DNA of 64,000 nt from Gracilaria caudata (Eukaryota; Rhodophyta; Florideophyceae; Gracilariales; Gracilariaceae). The stretch covers positions 1 to 64,000 of the forward strand of contig JASCIV010000019.1 of assembly GCA_030374735.1 (NCBI GenBank), written 5' to 3'. Numbering within the stretch: position 1 is the stretch's first letter; every line of letters begins with the position of its first letter. This document shows positions 27,175-35,426 of this stretch, piece by piece. A program made the position numbers and the translations under genes. Below the pieces are notes generated by a model. That model made no database searches. It saw nothing but the letters and a program-made list of their open reading frames with translations, and was not told the DNA's origin.

Positions 27175-29382
27175 CGGCTTAAATCCAATGTTCCACACTC
27201 CCGAGTCACTGTCAAACTGGCTTTGAACTTTGAGTCCACCGGACCTCATTAGGTCGCGCCTTTCGCTATCAGTCAGCCAGACAATCTCATACCTTTGAGT
27301 TATATCGCAGTCCTCTCCGTCGTATTCTACCCACAGCGAAATCATTTGTGCTCTTGTGCCTACAATTAATTGGACCTCAGTTGTGGAAACATCGTAATAG
27401 GACTTGGTATTTGCAAGTTGTATCCGATGCACGCATACCTTCTCGCTCACCCTTTCAGAAGCGTATTGAAAAAGGGGCAACGACACTGTTCGCTCACGTT
27501 CCTGCCAATCGCCTACTTCACAAATCCTTCCAAAATTACTGTACTTGAACCCCTCAACCTCGTGAACAGGGTCGAAGTTGTTTTGTAACGTGTCTGATGG
27601 AAAGCGCAAAAGCTGAACGTATATCCCGGCTTGGGATGGAACCGTTAAAAACTCTTTCTGTAGTATTTCTGTAGCAGCCATGACTTGTACCATCAAATTT
27701 CCCAATGTGGCTACTGGATATGCACTCATTGCTCGAGTATATGGCTCTGATAAAAGCACATCGAACGGCTTCCAATTGTCCTTATGTCTCAACTTCAACT
27801 CACTTTCGATAAGTGCAGAGAGGGGTGAAAACTCGAAAACGCTGTCATTTGCACCCTGCTTCACCCTGTTTGCAATTTGACCAAACACAAAAGAGGATAC
27901 TTCATCGTCCTCCTCGATGGAAACAACGTCGACCCTGGTTGAGCTCACTGTACACTGCACAGCCAAGGACGTACAAACCCCGCTGTCACTTACGTCCAAA
28001 CACTTTACGACTTTGCTGCTGTTCGGTTTTCTGTGACTAATCGTCTGGATAGCCTCCTGTATCCGACAAGATAGAGACTTCAGTCGTTCAAGGTTCCCAA
28101 GGTGAAATAGACGGTATGGGCTTTTGGAAACAATATGAAGCCCACATGTGCAATGGATTTCATTGGATATGTGTTCACCATAAGTGAATGACATCGTCAG
28201 CTCATTGTGAGCAACGGTTATGGTGATCAGTTCTTGGTCAGTGCGCGTTTCGTTAGGTCTGAGAAGGGGATATACCATGGGAAGCCAATGGTCTTGCCAG
28301 TTCTCGGCACCGGGTCTTGTGGAATAAGTAATGCTTCCATCCCCACAAAGGTCCAGCTCCCACCACGTCATGACTACATCTGCACGGCCTTGCTTTTTTC
28401 TTTGGACATGAATGGTGTTTTTTCTGCTTAAGCATGATGATATACCATCTGTAGTGAAATCAAAACTGAATACTTGGAAGGGATCAGAGAGCATTTCGTA
28501 CAGACCTTCATTGAGTGCATCTAGATGGATTGGTATGCCCACATTATAGCCGATACATTTCGCGCCATCTGGAGATCGATGAATTGGAAAGTCTGTCGGC
28601 AGCGTGAAGAATCGTGAGAGGAAGTCGCTTTTCAGTACTACGCCGAAAACTCTTGCCTTTGCAGGAATTACGATAGCATCTGGCTTTAGCAAATGTTCTT
28701 GCGCATGCTTAATACTCTCAAGGCATCCTTCTCCCAACAGGGCGCTATCAAATATTTCTGTAACAAGCATGTCCGCTCTTACAGGAATCATGAGGCTCTC
28801 CTCATCAGTCAGTGGAAAGTTAGTACCAGACTGGTCGTGCGGAGTACTGCTAGAAGACTCAGAATCACTTTTCGCGCTCATATCAGTTGAACAAGATTCG
28901 TATACGGTTATTTTTGAAGAGAGGCCGTTCTCCGCTATTGTTTCTCGCGCAAGTTGAGCTAAGGTCCCGAACATCTCGATTGCGTCCACGTGAACTGCTC
29001 CATTCTTAGCGGCGATTTTCGCCAGCAACCCGGTGCCAGTTCCAATGTCAAGAACTCTGGATTCAGGATGATTTTGTAACGCATTCATGATCGCTGTAGT
29101 GTACTTTTTACACCGCGCTGAATCTCGCAACATTGACAGCATCTGAGATTTCGCTATCGCCTCGAGCATGAGCTCATTATTCTTCTCCGGAGGCTGACTA
29201 ACAATCATGAGTCCCCCTGCCGCAGGATTTTGCATTGCTCTCAGAAGCATAATGTTCCCTTCCTCGTCCGACGCCAAAAGCGATTCGTACAGCGAGATAC
29301 CGTGCATCGCGTCAGGGAGCGTCACGTTGACCATTCTCGGTTGTCCTCCACTTGCCAGGGCTCCATCGAACTTATCGCCCAT
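27160..29382 (-). CDS. PRMT7: Protein arginine N-methyltransferase 7
   Basis: 740 aa with a genuine ATG. Two methyltransferase modules are in tandem, as in PRMT7. The N-terminal one has the SAM-binding RVLDIGTGTGLLAKIAAKNGA, an acidic post-I end at DAIEMF, and the double-E loop LVTEIFDSALLGEG. The second half (about residues 400-740) has a degenerate SAM motif (VKCLDVSDSGVCTSLA) and a loop VLLSEPYTRAM. PRMT7 makes monomethylarginine on histones, spliceosomal and other proteins. An insert of acidic/serine residues sits between SAM motif and double-E loop. Its stop codon lies inside the 3' end of the J-protein gene (convergent overlap). Confidence 0.9.
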   Translation of the reverse strand: MGDKFDGALASGGQPRMVNVTLPDAMHGISLYESLLASDEEGNIMLLRAMQNPAAGGLMIVSQPPEKNNELMLEAIAKSQMLSMLRDSARCKKYTTAIMNALQNHPESRVLDIGTGTGLLAKIAAKNGAVHVDAIEMFGTLAQLARETIAENGLSSKITVYESCSTDMSAKSDSESSSSTPHDQSGTNFPLTDEESLMIPVRADMLVTEIFDSALLGEGCLESIKHAQEHLLKPDAIVIPAKARVFGVVLKSDFLSRFFTLPTDFPIHRSPDGAKCIGYNVGIPIHLDALNEGLYEMLSDPFQVFSFDFTTDGISSCLSRKNTIHVQRKKQGRADVVMTWWELDLCGDGSITYSTRPGAENWQDHWLPMVYPLLRPNETRTDQELITITVAHNELTMSFTYGEHISNEIHCTCGLHIVSKSPYRLFHLGNLERLKSLSCRIQEAIQTISHRKPNSSKVVKCLDVSDSGVCTSLAVQCTVSSTRVDVVSIEEDDEVSSFVFGQIANRVKQGANDSVFEFSPLSALIESELKLRHKDNWKPFDVLLSEPYTRAMSAYPVATLGNLMVQVMAATEILQKEFLTVPSQAGIYVQLLRFPSDTLQNNFDPVHEVEGFKYSNFGRICEVGDWQERERTVSLPLFQYASERVSEKVCVHRIQLANTKSYYDVSTTEVQLIVGTRAQMISLWVEYDGEDCDITQRYEIVWLTDSERRDLMRSGGLKVQSQFDSDSGVWNIGFKPLVTA

Positions 29383-29544
29383 ACTTGCAACCCGGAAATA
29401 CTAGACAAACACGATCTGTCTGCTGATCGGAAAGTTATAAGACGATGGATTTGACAGGTACGGGGAGCTAGAAACTTCGTTCGCTGAGAGTGAATTAAAT
29501 AGTTTGAGAACGGTTGAATCCCAGATGGCTCCTACAACGATTTA

Positions 29545-29580
29545 GAGTGTGGCCAAACTCTGTGGCCTCTGGCCACACTC
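29545..29580. repeat. 11-bp inverted repeat
   Basis: GAGTGTGGCCA (29545-29555) and TGGCCACACTC (29570-29580) are perfect complements around a 14-nt loop that itself contains another GTGGCC copy. It lies 165 bp upstream of the PRMT7 start codon. Confidence 0.7.
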
Positions 29581-29743
29581 ACGAATGCTGTTGTGAAAAA
29601 AAGCAAACTATTGACTATATCCAAAAACGAAACCCGTAGTAAAGCGACAGGTACATGATGTCCAACGCAGAATCGGAAGTGCTAGGTTTTTGGTACAATG
29701 TCATCACGATCGCGGTCATGAAACAACCTTGTGCTCTCTAGTT

Positions 29744-29762
29744 TGCGCACATCATGTGCGCA
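29744..29762. repeat. 9-bp arm palindrome
   Basis: TGCGCACAT and ATGTGCGCA flank a single C. A CATGATGATCATGATG-like tract follows directly. It lies between the divergent PRMT7 and the unknown coiled-coil gene. It may be a transcription-factor site, but no factor is known. Confidence 0.6.
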
Positions 29763-30149
29763 TGATGATCATGATGTTTCGTATTCCTGCCTGCAAGGGT
29801 AAAGTTATACCTCTTTAAGTTTGTCCGCCCGGGGGGCACTTTGCGTAGTGCAGTATCTTAGTGCTGCGTTGTCCCTCAGGAACAGTGCAGCACTGTTTCT
29901 GTCAGTTGTTTGCCGCCAAATGTTAATTCTACCTTCGTATTTGGCGCAAATGGACCGAAACAGCCACCGGCCAAAGGTCGTTCACCTTTGCTCGGTCACC
30001 AAAGTTTGGCGCTGTTGAGTACCATCAAACATAGATATGCTGTGGTCTCAAGTCAGAGAGCCTGGCTCTGAGCTCTCAAGCAAACCTCGTTTGCCTAAAA
30101 CAAGGTAGACTGGTTGTACAATTCTCAACCTCAACCTTATAGTTGCCCC

Positions 30150-31208
30150 ATGGCGTCCGATAGCGCAACAGAAAGAATATCGGTATTGATGACATTCGCC
30201 CCGGCTTCTACTCCTCCTGATAGAGACCCCGATTTGCTTAAAGCCTTCTGTTTTCTCTGCGAACGGTCAGTTGAAACGCTACGTCATATTTATGACTTTT
30301 GGGACGTGGCTGAGCACTTTCCTTCCAACTACAAACCTTTGCCCTGGTTTGTTCTCGTCGCTCAGATAGTATGTTACCTGGATGGATTTTTCGAAGAATC
30401 AAAGCGCTATCTTATAGAGGGAGCACTTGCCGTGCGCGAAGATTGGGGTTATGAAAGTTTTCTTTACCAGCGATGGGTGAAAAATTACAGTCACCGATCT
30501 CTTCCACAAATCGATTGTCTTAACAAGATTGCAACATCTTCAGATTTGCAAAAGAAGATAATAGAACACCTGCAGAAAACTTCGAGCATCTCTCTTCAGA
30601 GTAATACAGTCACGCCAAAATTGAATCGAAAGCGCTCAAGGTCGCTGACAAACCTGTATCAAGCTCCAAAGAATAAACGAGTTTCAAGGTGTGATGCTCT
30701 TCCGAGTCAGACTGCCGATGATGTTGGAAAAAAACGTCCCGCATCTAATCCGTTCGTCGAGAAGGTGGAAAAAGAAATTACACGGTCATCAGGAACACCT
30801 GTCAACATGAGGAAAGGTGGGAACGAAAGTGGAGCCCAGGTAACTTGCAAGCATAGGTATCAAGATCTACCGGACAAACTATATCGTAGTAGCGGCCAAT
30901 CACGAGAACGTTCGCCGACGAATCAGGAAGATTTCAATAAGGCGAGCATGAAGTTTGTGCACAGTGCAAACAATTTCTCGGGAAGCGTACTTGAAGTAGA
31001 CAAGCCTCGATCGAACAACGCTGAACAGTGGGCGTCTGTGGTAGAACGAATACGAAATCGAAGAAGGTTATTGGAGGAACTGCAACTGGCACAACAGCAA
31101 ATTGAGAGCGAAAGAGCAAATAGCGAGAACTGGCAGAAGCAGATTACCATGATAGAGCAAGCGTTGAAGAACTTGGACAATTCCGACTCTATAGTGAGCT
31201 CACAATAG
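30150..31208 (+). CDS. Unknown protein with C-terminal coiled coil
   Basis: 352 aa from ATG 30150; the open frame begins 12 codons earlier with TTG, which is excluded. The first 130 residues look globular and helical, with aromatic-rich HIYDFWDVAEHFPSNYKPLP and WFVLVAQIVCYLDGFFEES. A basic Ser-rich region with KRKRSRSL-type sequence follows and is a possible nuclear signal. Residues about 295-345 (RIRNRRRLLEELQLAQQQ...) form a coiled coil. I do not recognise the family. Length and sustained composition support a real gene. Confidence 0.65.
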   Translation: MASDSATERISVLMTFAPASTPPDRDPDLLKAFCFLCERSVETLRHIYDFWDVAEHFPSNYKPLPWFVLVAQIVCYLDGFFEESKRYLIEGALAVREDWGYESFLYQRWVKNYSHRSLPQIDCLNKIATSSDLQKKIIEHLQKTSSISLQSNTVTPKLNRKRSRSLTNLYQAPKNKRVSRCDALPSQTADDVGKKRPASNPFVEKVEKEITRSSGTPVNMRKGGNESGAQVTCKHRYQDLPDKLYRSSGQSRERSPTNQEDFNKASMKFVHSANNFSGSVLEVDKPRSNNAEQWASVVERIRNRRRLLEELQLAQQQIESERANSENWQKQITMIEQALKNLDNSDSIVSSQ

Positions 31209-31868
31209 AAGCCGGACATCATTTCTTTGTTTACACTATGATGGTCGTAAGTACCATATCTCGTGCCGTTATTTCACGTCTTTGCCACGACGAAAACGAA
31301 ACAACACTGAGCATGTATCTCCACTGCATCCTGTAGCCTCTTGTGAGGTACAGCCGCGGAATGAACTTGAAGAAAGAATGTGAACACGTTGTAAAACGAT
31401 CTCCCCTGACAAGTGCTTCGCAATATATCAATCGAAAATCAGCTTCCTGTTCCGGTTGACTTCGCAGAAGTGAAGAGACACGTATCAGCTTTTCGTTGAA
31501 TGGAACCGCTGTTGAACTCAGTGCCTGCTTCTATCGGAAACAGAGTATCTCTTAGGCAAGCAGAATAGCTATGTCTCAACTTTCTGTAGGCCACACTCCG
31601 TTTCTCCATCCGCTTGGATAGCATTTGTCCGGAAAGAGGCTTTCGTGCAAGTGTCGCCCTAATGTACTGAATGACTGAGCATTTTGTTTTACATGTCCGC
31701 TGCGAACTTTGTTTCGAAGAGTATGTTTGCCGCCTTCTCAAGATCGTCGAGGATTGACAGTAGCAGATATCATCAAGAAGTGGTCTGAAGGAATGTTGGT
31801 TTACCTGGTGAGGTAGATTTCTTTCAACAGAGACGCTCTACAGTAAGTAGTAATTGACCCACTGCACC

Positions 31869-31903
31869 TGTAAAAAAAAAAGAGGGAGAGAGAGAGAGAG
31901 AAA
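31869..31903. repeat. A-rich tract plus (GA)n microsatellite
   Basis: A run of nine A and then AGAGGGAGAGAGAGAGAG-type purine repeat. It lies about 100 bp before the first structured-repeat copy, in a gene-poor stretch. Confidence 0.8.
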
Positions 31904-32000
31904 AGTTCTTCGCGAGGCGAGCTGTTTGCCAATCTGCCACATTCTGCTAATCTGCTAGAAATCAAATCCACATTACCCTTGTATGTTGCATAATGCGCCT

Positions 32001-32095
32001 CAGAAATTCTTTGCCTTTCTGAAGAGAGAAAGCTTCATCTGTAGCTTCTCTGCGGTCTAGTAGTAGAAAGCTGCTATCCGCATTAAACAACAAAG
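32001..32095 (+). repeat. Structured repeat element, copy A
   Basis: Shares with copies B (32582) and C (60191) the order: short leader, CTGAAGAGAGAAA box, small hairpin, second hairpin, TCCGCATTAAA-like box, then an A/AAG-rich tail. Here hairpin 1 is AAGCT/AGCTT and hairpin 2 is TAGTAG/CTGCTA with outer GCGG/CCGC. The stems differ in sequence between copies but keep pairing. It could be the 3' end of a short retroelement (SINE-like) or a small structured RNA. Confidence 0.55.
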
Positions 32096-32581
32096 CTTAA
32101 TTACAAAGTAGCGTAGAACATTTCTGTCCCAAGAAACGTTATGAAGGAAAGCCAACACTCCATCATTCCATTTTCTAATAATCTCACACCTTGCGCGATA
32201 CCTACCACCCTCGTATGGGAGGAAGGCGCAAACGTCTTGACATCGTTCTCTCTTGCTCTTCAGTCCAGGAAGCGGATCTCGAGTACAACAGAGTTGGTGC
32301 CTATCTAGAACTGAACTATCAAAAAGTGCATATCCCCAGGACCTGGGGCCCAGGTTATCTCCTGGTAAATCAATGATGGTAGCGCAACTTTCTTCCCTGG
32401 GTTGATATTTTCTTGCGTCGAACCAACAAGTTTTATGCTTAAAAAGCGAATATGGTGAGAAGCATCGACAAAAGTGGCGCCGAGCTCTTTGAAACATGTT
32501 GCCGACATTCGCATTCAATACCAGATTCGAGAAGCGGAGGCCAAAAACTACTGAACACATGTCGAAATCTTAGACAAGTGC

Positions 32582-32685
32582 CACAGAACATCTTGGCCTT
32601 CCTAAAGAGAGAAAGCTTTCTTTGAAAGCTTTACTGCAGCTTAGTAATTAGAAGCTGCTGTCCACAATAAAGAAGAAGAAGAGAA
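32582..32685 (+). repeat. Structured repeat element, copy B
   Basis: CTAAAGAGAGAAA box, then hairpin 1 AAAGCTTTC/GAAAGCTTT (nine perfect pairs, 3-nt loop), hairpin 2 GCAGCTT/AAGCTGC, TGTCCACAATAAA and an (AAG)n tail. It has the cleanest hairpins of the three copies. It lies in the same orientation as copy A, about 490 bp downstream. Between them only short unsupported open frames occur. Confidence 0.55.
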
Positions 32686-32808
32686 GCGGAAACGAATGCT
32701 CATGTTCAATGCCAGAATTTGCCCGGCAACACGTCACGAGTAATTACTGTGCGTACTCGATATGAGCGCAGTAAAACTTTCATGATTACACCTGGAGAGG
32801 AGATCTAC

Positions 32809-32830
32809 TGGAGAGTGTATACACTCTCCA
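32809..32830. repeat. 22-bp perfect palindrome
   Basis: TGGAGAGTGTA followed directly by its reverse complement TACACTCTCCA. It lies about 320 bp upstream of the nucleotidyltransferase ATG and has no loop, which suits a dimeric DNA-binding protein or a cruciform. Confidence 0.85.
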
Positions 32831-33147
32831 TGACCCGGTATCATTCACAAAAGTTAAGACTATGTACTCTTAAGGCTCCCTGGGATGTGATGGGTACTGT
32901 CTGCCAGTCGTTACTGCCGTTGGCACGGCGCTTGGCTACGAAGATGGTAGCGAGTTGTTATTGTCTGACGAGAAACGTTTCTGGAAGCATTTTGGATTGT
33001 TCTTTTAGACCAGAAGAGGCTGACAAACTGTTCTCCATGCCTTCATATCTGGTCTTCAGATATTGTAGGTACAGGAAGTTATCCCTTTAAACTTCTTACC
33101 GGTCTCATACATCTGAACTTGCGGAGTAATTCCTCTTCGAATCCAAA

Positions 33148-34224
33148 ATGTCGACTGGGATTAATGTGATCATTCCGATGGCTGGCCTTGGAGAACGTTT
33201 TTCTAAAGCTGGGTATCCAGTTCCAAAGCCTTTGGTGAACATTTTGGCATCTCCAATGATCTTTTGGCTCTTAAGAAATGTAGGAATTCGTAGCGAAGAC
33301 ACCATCTACATCGCCGTGCGTCAAGAGCTAGAAGAGAAGTATCGAATTGGTGAGATTTTGGCAAGAGAGTATCCAAAGTTTCGTTTCAGATTTGTTGTGT
33401 TGAGAGAGCAGACACAGACTCGCGGTGCGGCCGACACGCTTCGTTTTGTTCTAGCATGTATGGATTCTGAGGAGCTTTCACGACCAACAATTTCTCTCGA
33501 TTGTGACACTATCTACTTCGAGGATGTTTTGGATTACTTTCGTATGGTGTCGCCAGCTTTTGGAATGTGCGCTTGCTTTGAGGACTACGGTAGTTCTCCA
33601 ATTTATTCTTACATTCGAATAGACCTGGATAGCAACAACGAGATTACAGCGATCGCCGAGAAGAGGAAAATATCTAACCTTGCGAATACGGGCGCTTATG
33701 GGTTTTCTTCTGGTCGTCTTTTGAACTACTACATTCTACGCCTACTCCAAAAGCCGGTCCCCGCTGCCGGGGAGTATTACGTCTCATCAGTTATTCATGA
33801 CATGATACGAGACGGAATAAAGTTTGTTCCAAGGCTTGTGTGCATATTTCAGTGTGTCGGAACACCTCGCCAGCTGCTGGAGTTCTTGGAAACTGCAAAG
33901 AATAACGTCTTCCTACTCAGCATGTTGTCCATTCCAAAGAAAATGCTGATCTTCGATATCAAATCGTTACCCACCACTGCCGAACAAAGCACTTTTGCGG
34001 CGTCACACTTAAAAGATCACATTTCACAAGAAGCTTGGAATATCATGTGTGGCCTCCAGAGTATGGGATTCAATATTGGACTTAGTCTGGAAAACGGCAA
34101 TTGCCCATCGATGGCAAGTGACAATGGTATGCGCTTTGTGGACCGTAACCAGAGGTCTCTCGCACAGAAGGAAGGTAGGTTCTTTCTTCTGGATGATACA
34201 TTATCCAAAAGTGTGGGATACTAA
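33148..34224 (+). CDS. Sugar-phosphate nucleotidyltransferase with divergent C-terminal domain
   Basis: 358 aa from ATG 33148. Residues 1-230 form a Rossmann-like nucleotidyltransferase: VIIPMAGLGERFSKAGYPVPKPLV holds the NTP-binding G-x-G-x-R-F and catalytic K/P region, SLDCDTIYFEDVLDYF supplies the metal-binding Asp, and NTGAYGFSSG and VGTPRQLLEF close the domain. Such enzymes couple a sugar phosphate to NTP for glycan synthesis; the sugar is unknown. The C-terminal part (about 265-358), starting KKMLIFDIKSLP, sits where bacterial relatives can carry a HAD-type phosphatase domain, but only one Asp of the DxDxT motif is visible, so it is probably inactive. It resembles bacterial or viral proteins more than eukaryotic pyrophosphorylases; transfer is possible. 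No intron. Confidence 0.75.
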   Translation: MSTGINVIIPMAGLGERFSKAGYPVPKPLVNILASPMIFWLLRNVGIRSEDTIYIAVRQELEEKYRIGEILAREYPKFRFRFVVLREQTQTRGAADTLRFVLACMDSEELSRPTISLDCDTIYFEDVLDYFRMVSPAFGMCACFEDYGSSPIYSYIRIDLDSNNEITAIAEKRKISNLANTGAYGFSSGRLLNYYILRLLQKPVPAAGEYYVSSVIHDMIRDGIKFVPRLVCIFQCVGTPRQLLEFLETAKNNVFLLSMLSIPKKMLIFDIKSLPTTAEQSTFAASHLKDHISQEAWNIMCGLQSMGFNIGLSLENGNCPSMASDNGMRFVDRNQRSLAQKEGRFFLLDDTLSKSVGY

Positions 34225-34501
34225 AGAGTTTTGCACTCCTCCAGGCTAAGAAGTGACCAGTTAGAGGCGTCATTCTTCTGCTTTAGTCTATATAAAGCTC
34301 ATACAGATTTCTTGCATTGAAAGCATTCAATTACCGCATTGATAAGGGGAATGTAGGGATCATCCATATACTAAAATGTATGTAGTGGTGTGCAGCCTAT
34401 GTGAAAGAGACAAGCTTTCTCAAGTAACGCCGTGAACAATGGGAAGAAGCTACTGTACAGGTAGACAAGCGACTTCGTTGAAGGTTGCTAAGCTGCAGTC
34501 A

Positions 34502-35221
34502 CTACGACTCCAGTGATCTTCTGCTCGTCAATCGACCAAGGCAGAACAGAGCACCGCCAAAACAGATGAGTGGCAAGTTGCGGAAGACTCCTTGGAGTGA
34601 TTTCAAAACGATGGGAGGTTCTTTGCTATCTCGAAGATCGTAGTAGAACTGAATTGCATCTGAGCAACCTGTCTTTAATCTCCCAACACCCGGGAGCCTT
34701 GCAAGCTCCACAAAACCCAGTTTCTTCCAAAGGCGGACACTGGCCTGGTTACGAGTGAACACGAGATTGAAGAGCACAGCCTTAAACGTCATAGCACGAG
34801 CCACCTCTATGAATGTCTTTCCCATACACGTAGCGATGCCTTTTCTTCGATGTGACGGGTGAGTGATAAAACCACCATTGCAGTAATGAGAGCATCTCCC
34901 TGGAAAGTTCGGCTTGCAGTAAAACGCGCCCACTACAACATCATCTTCAGTTCTTACTACTAAGGCAGTGTGAGAAAAAAAATATGATCGAAAGTGTTCA
35001 TCAGAAAGCGGTTCCTCAAAAGGCCATGAGATCCCACCCGAGATCGCGTCATCAAGGAGTTCTCGTACCGCTTTTATATCGTCTTCGTTGTTGACGAAGT
35101 CAACGAGGATAGCTGATCCGTCATTTAGACTCCACTTCTGTGGGATAAATGGCAGCAAGTGCTCGTAACGTCGACCAGTAGGCGACGCATGAGTATGAAA
35201 GGTTCCGTACACGGAAGCCAT
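34502..35221 (-). CDS. GNAT-family N-acetyltransferase with C-terminal hydrophobic tail
   Basis: 239 aa with a genuine ATG. Residues about 35-190 form a GNAT fold. The acetyl-CoA-binding signature is HPSHRRKGIATCMGKTF (R/Q-x-x-G-x-A type), followed by FTRNQASVRLWKKLGFVE, typical of motif B. The late GRLKTGCSDAIQFYYDL is shared with fungal GNAT proteins of unknown substrate. The last 25 residues include LPLICFGGALFCLGRL, a possible tail anchor placing the enzyme on a cytosolic membrane face. Substrate unknown. Confidence 0.8.
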   Translation of the reverse strand: MASVYGTFHTHASPTGRRYEHLLPFIPQKWSLNDGSAILVDFVNNEDDIKAVRELLDDAISGGISWPFEEPLSDEHFRSYFFSHTALVVRTEDDVVVGAFYCKPNFPGRCSHYCNGGFITHPSHRRKGIATCMGKTFIEVARAMTFKAVLFNLVFTRNQASVRLWKKLGFVELARLPGVGRLKTGCSDAIQFYYDLRDSKEPPIVLKSLQGVFRNLPLICFGGALFCLGRLTSRRSLES

Positions 35222-35426
35222 TTCAAGTTGTGAAACGAATGCTTTGCGATGAAGTGGAGAGGGAACTCCCGATATTCTTAGTTCTGTTTCGGATAAGAAA
35301 ATGGCCGAAGGAAGCTAACAAGTATCGAGTTATTAAGCGTTTTGGCTTGGAGGCTCGCGGTTCTCGCCAAAAATTTTCTGATCGCATTAGCTGCGGCCTC
35401 CGTTAAGATGGTTTCGTTTTCTTAAT

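Noticed and set aside
32057..32560. 167-codon minus-strand frame between repeat copies A and B
   Set aside because: It runs into copy A, shows no domain and no reverse-transcriptase motif; not enough to call a transposon gene.
32719..33090. 123-codon plus-strand frame before the nucleotidyltransferase gene
   Set aside because: It starts with TTG, spans the 22-bp palindrome and has no family features.
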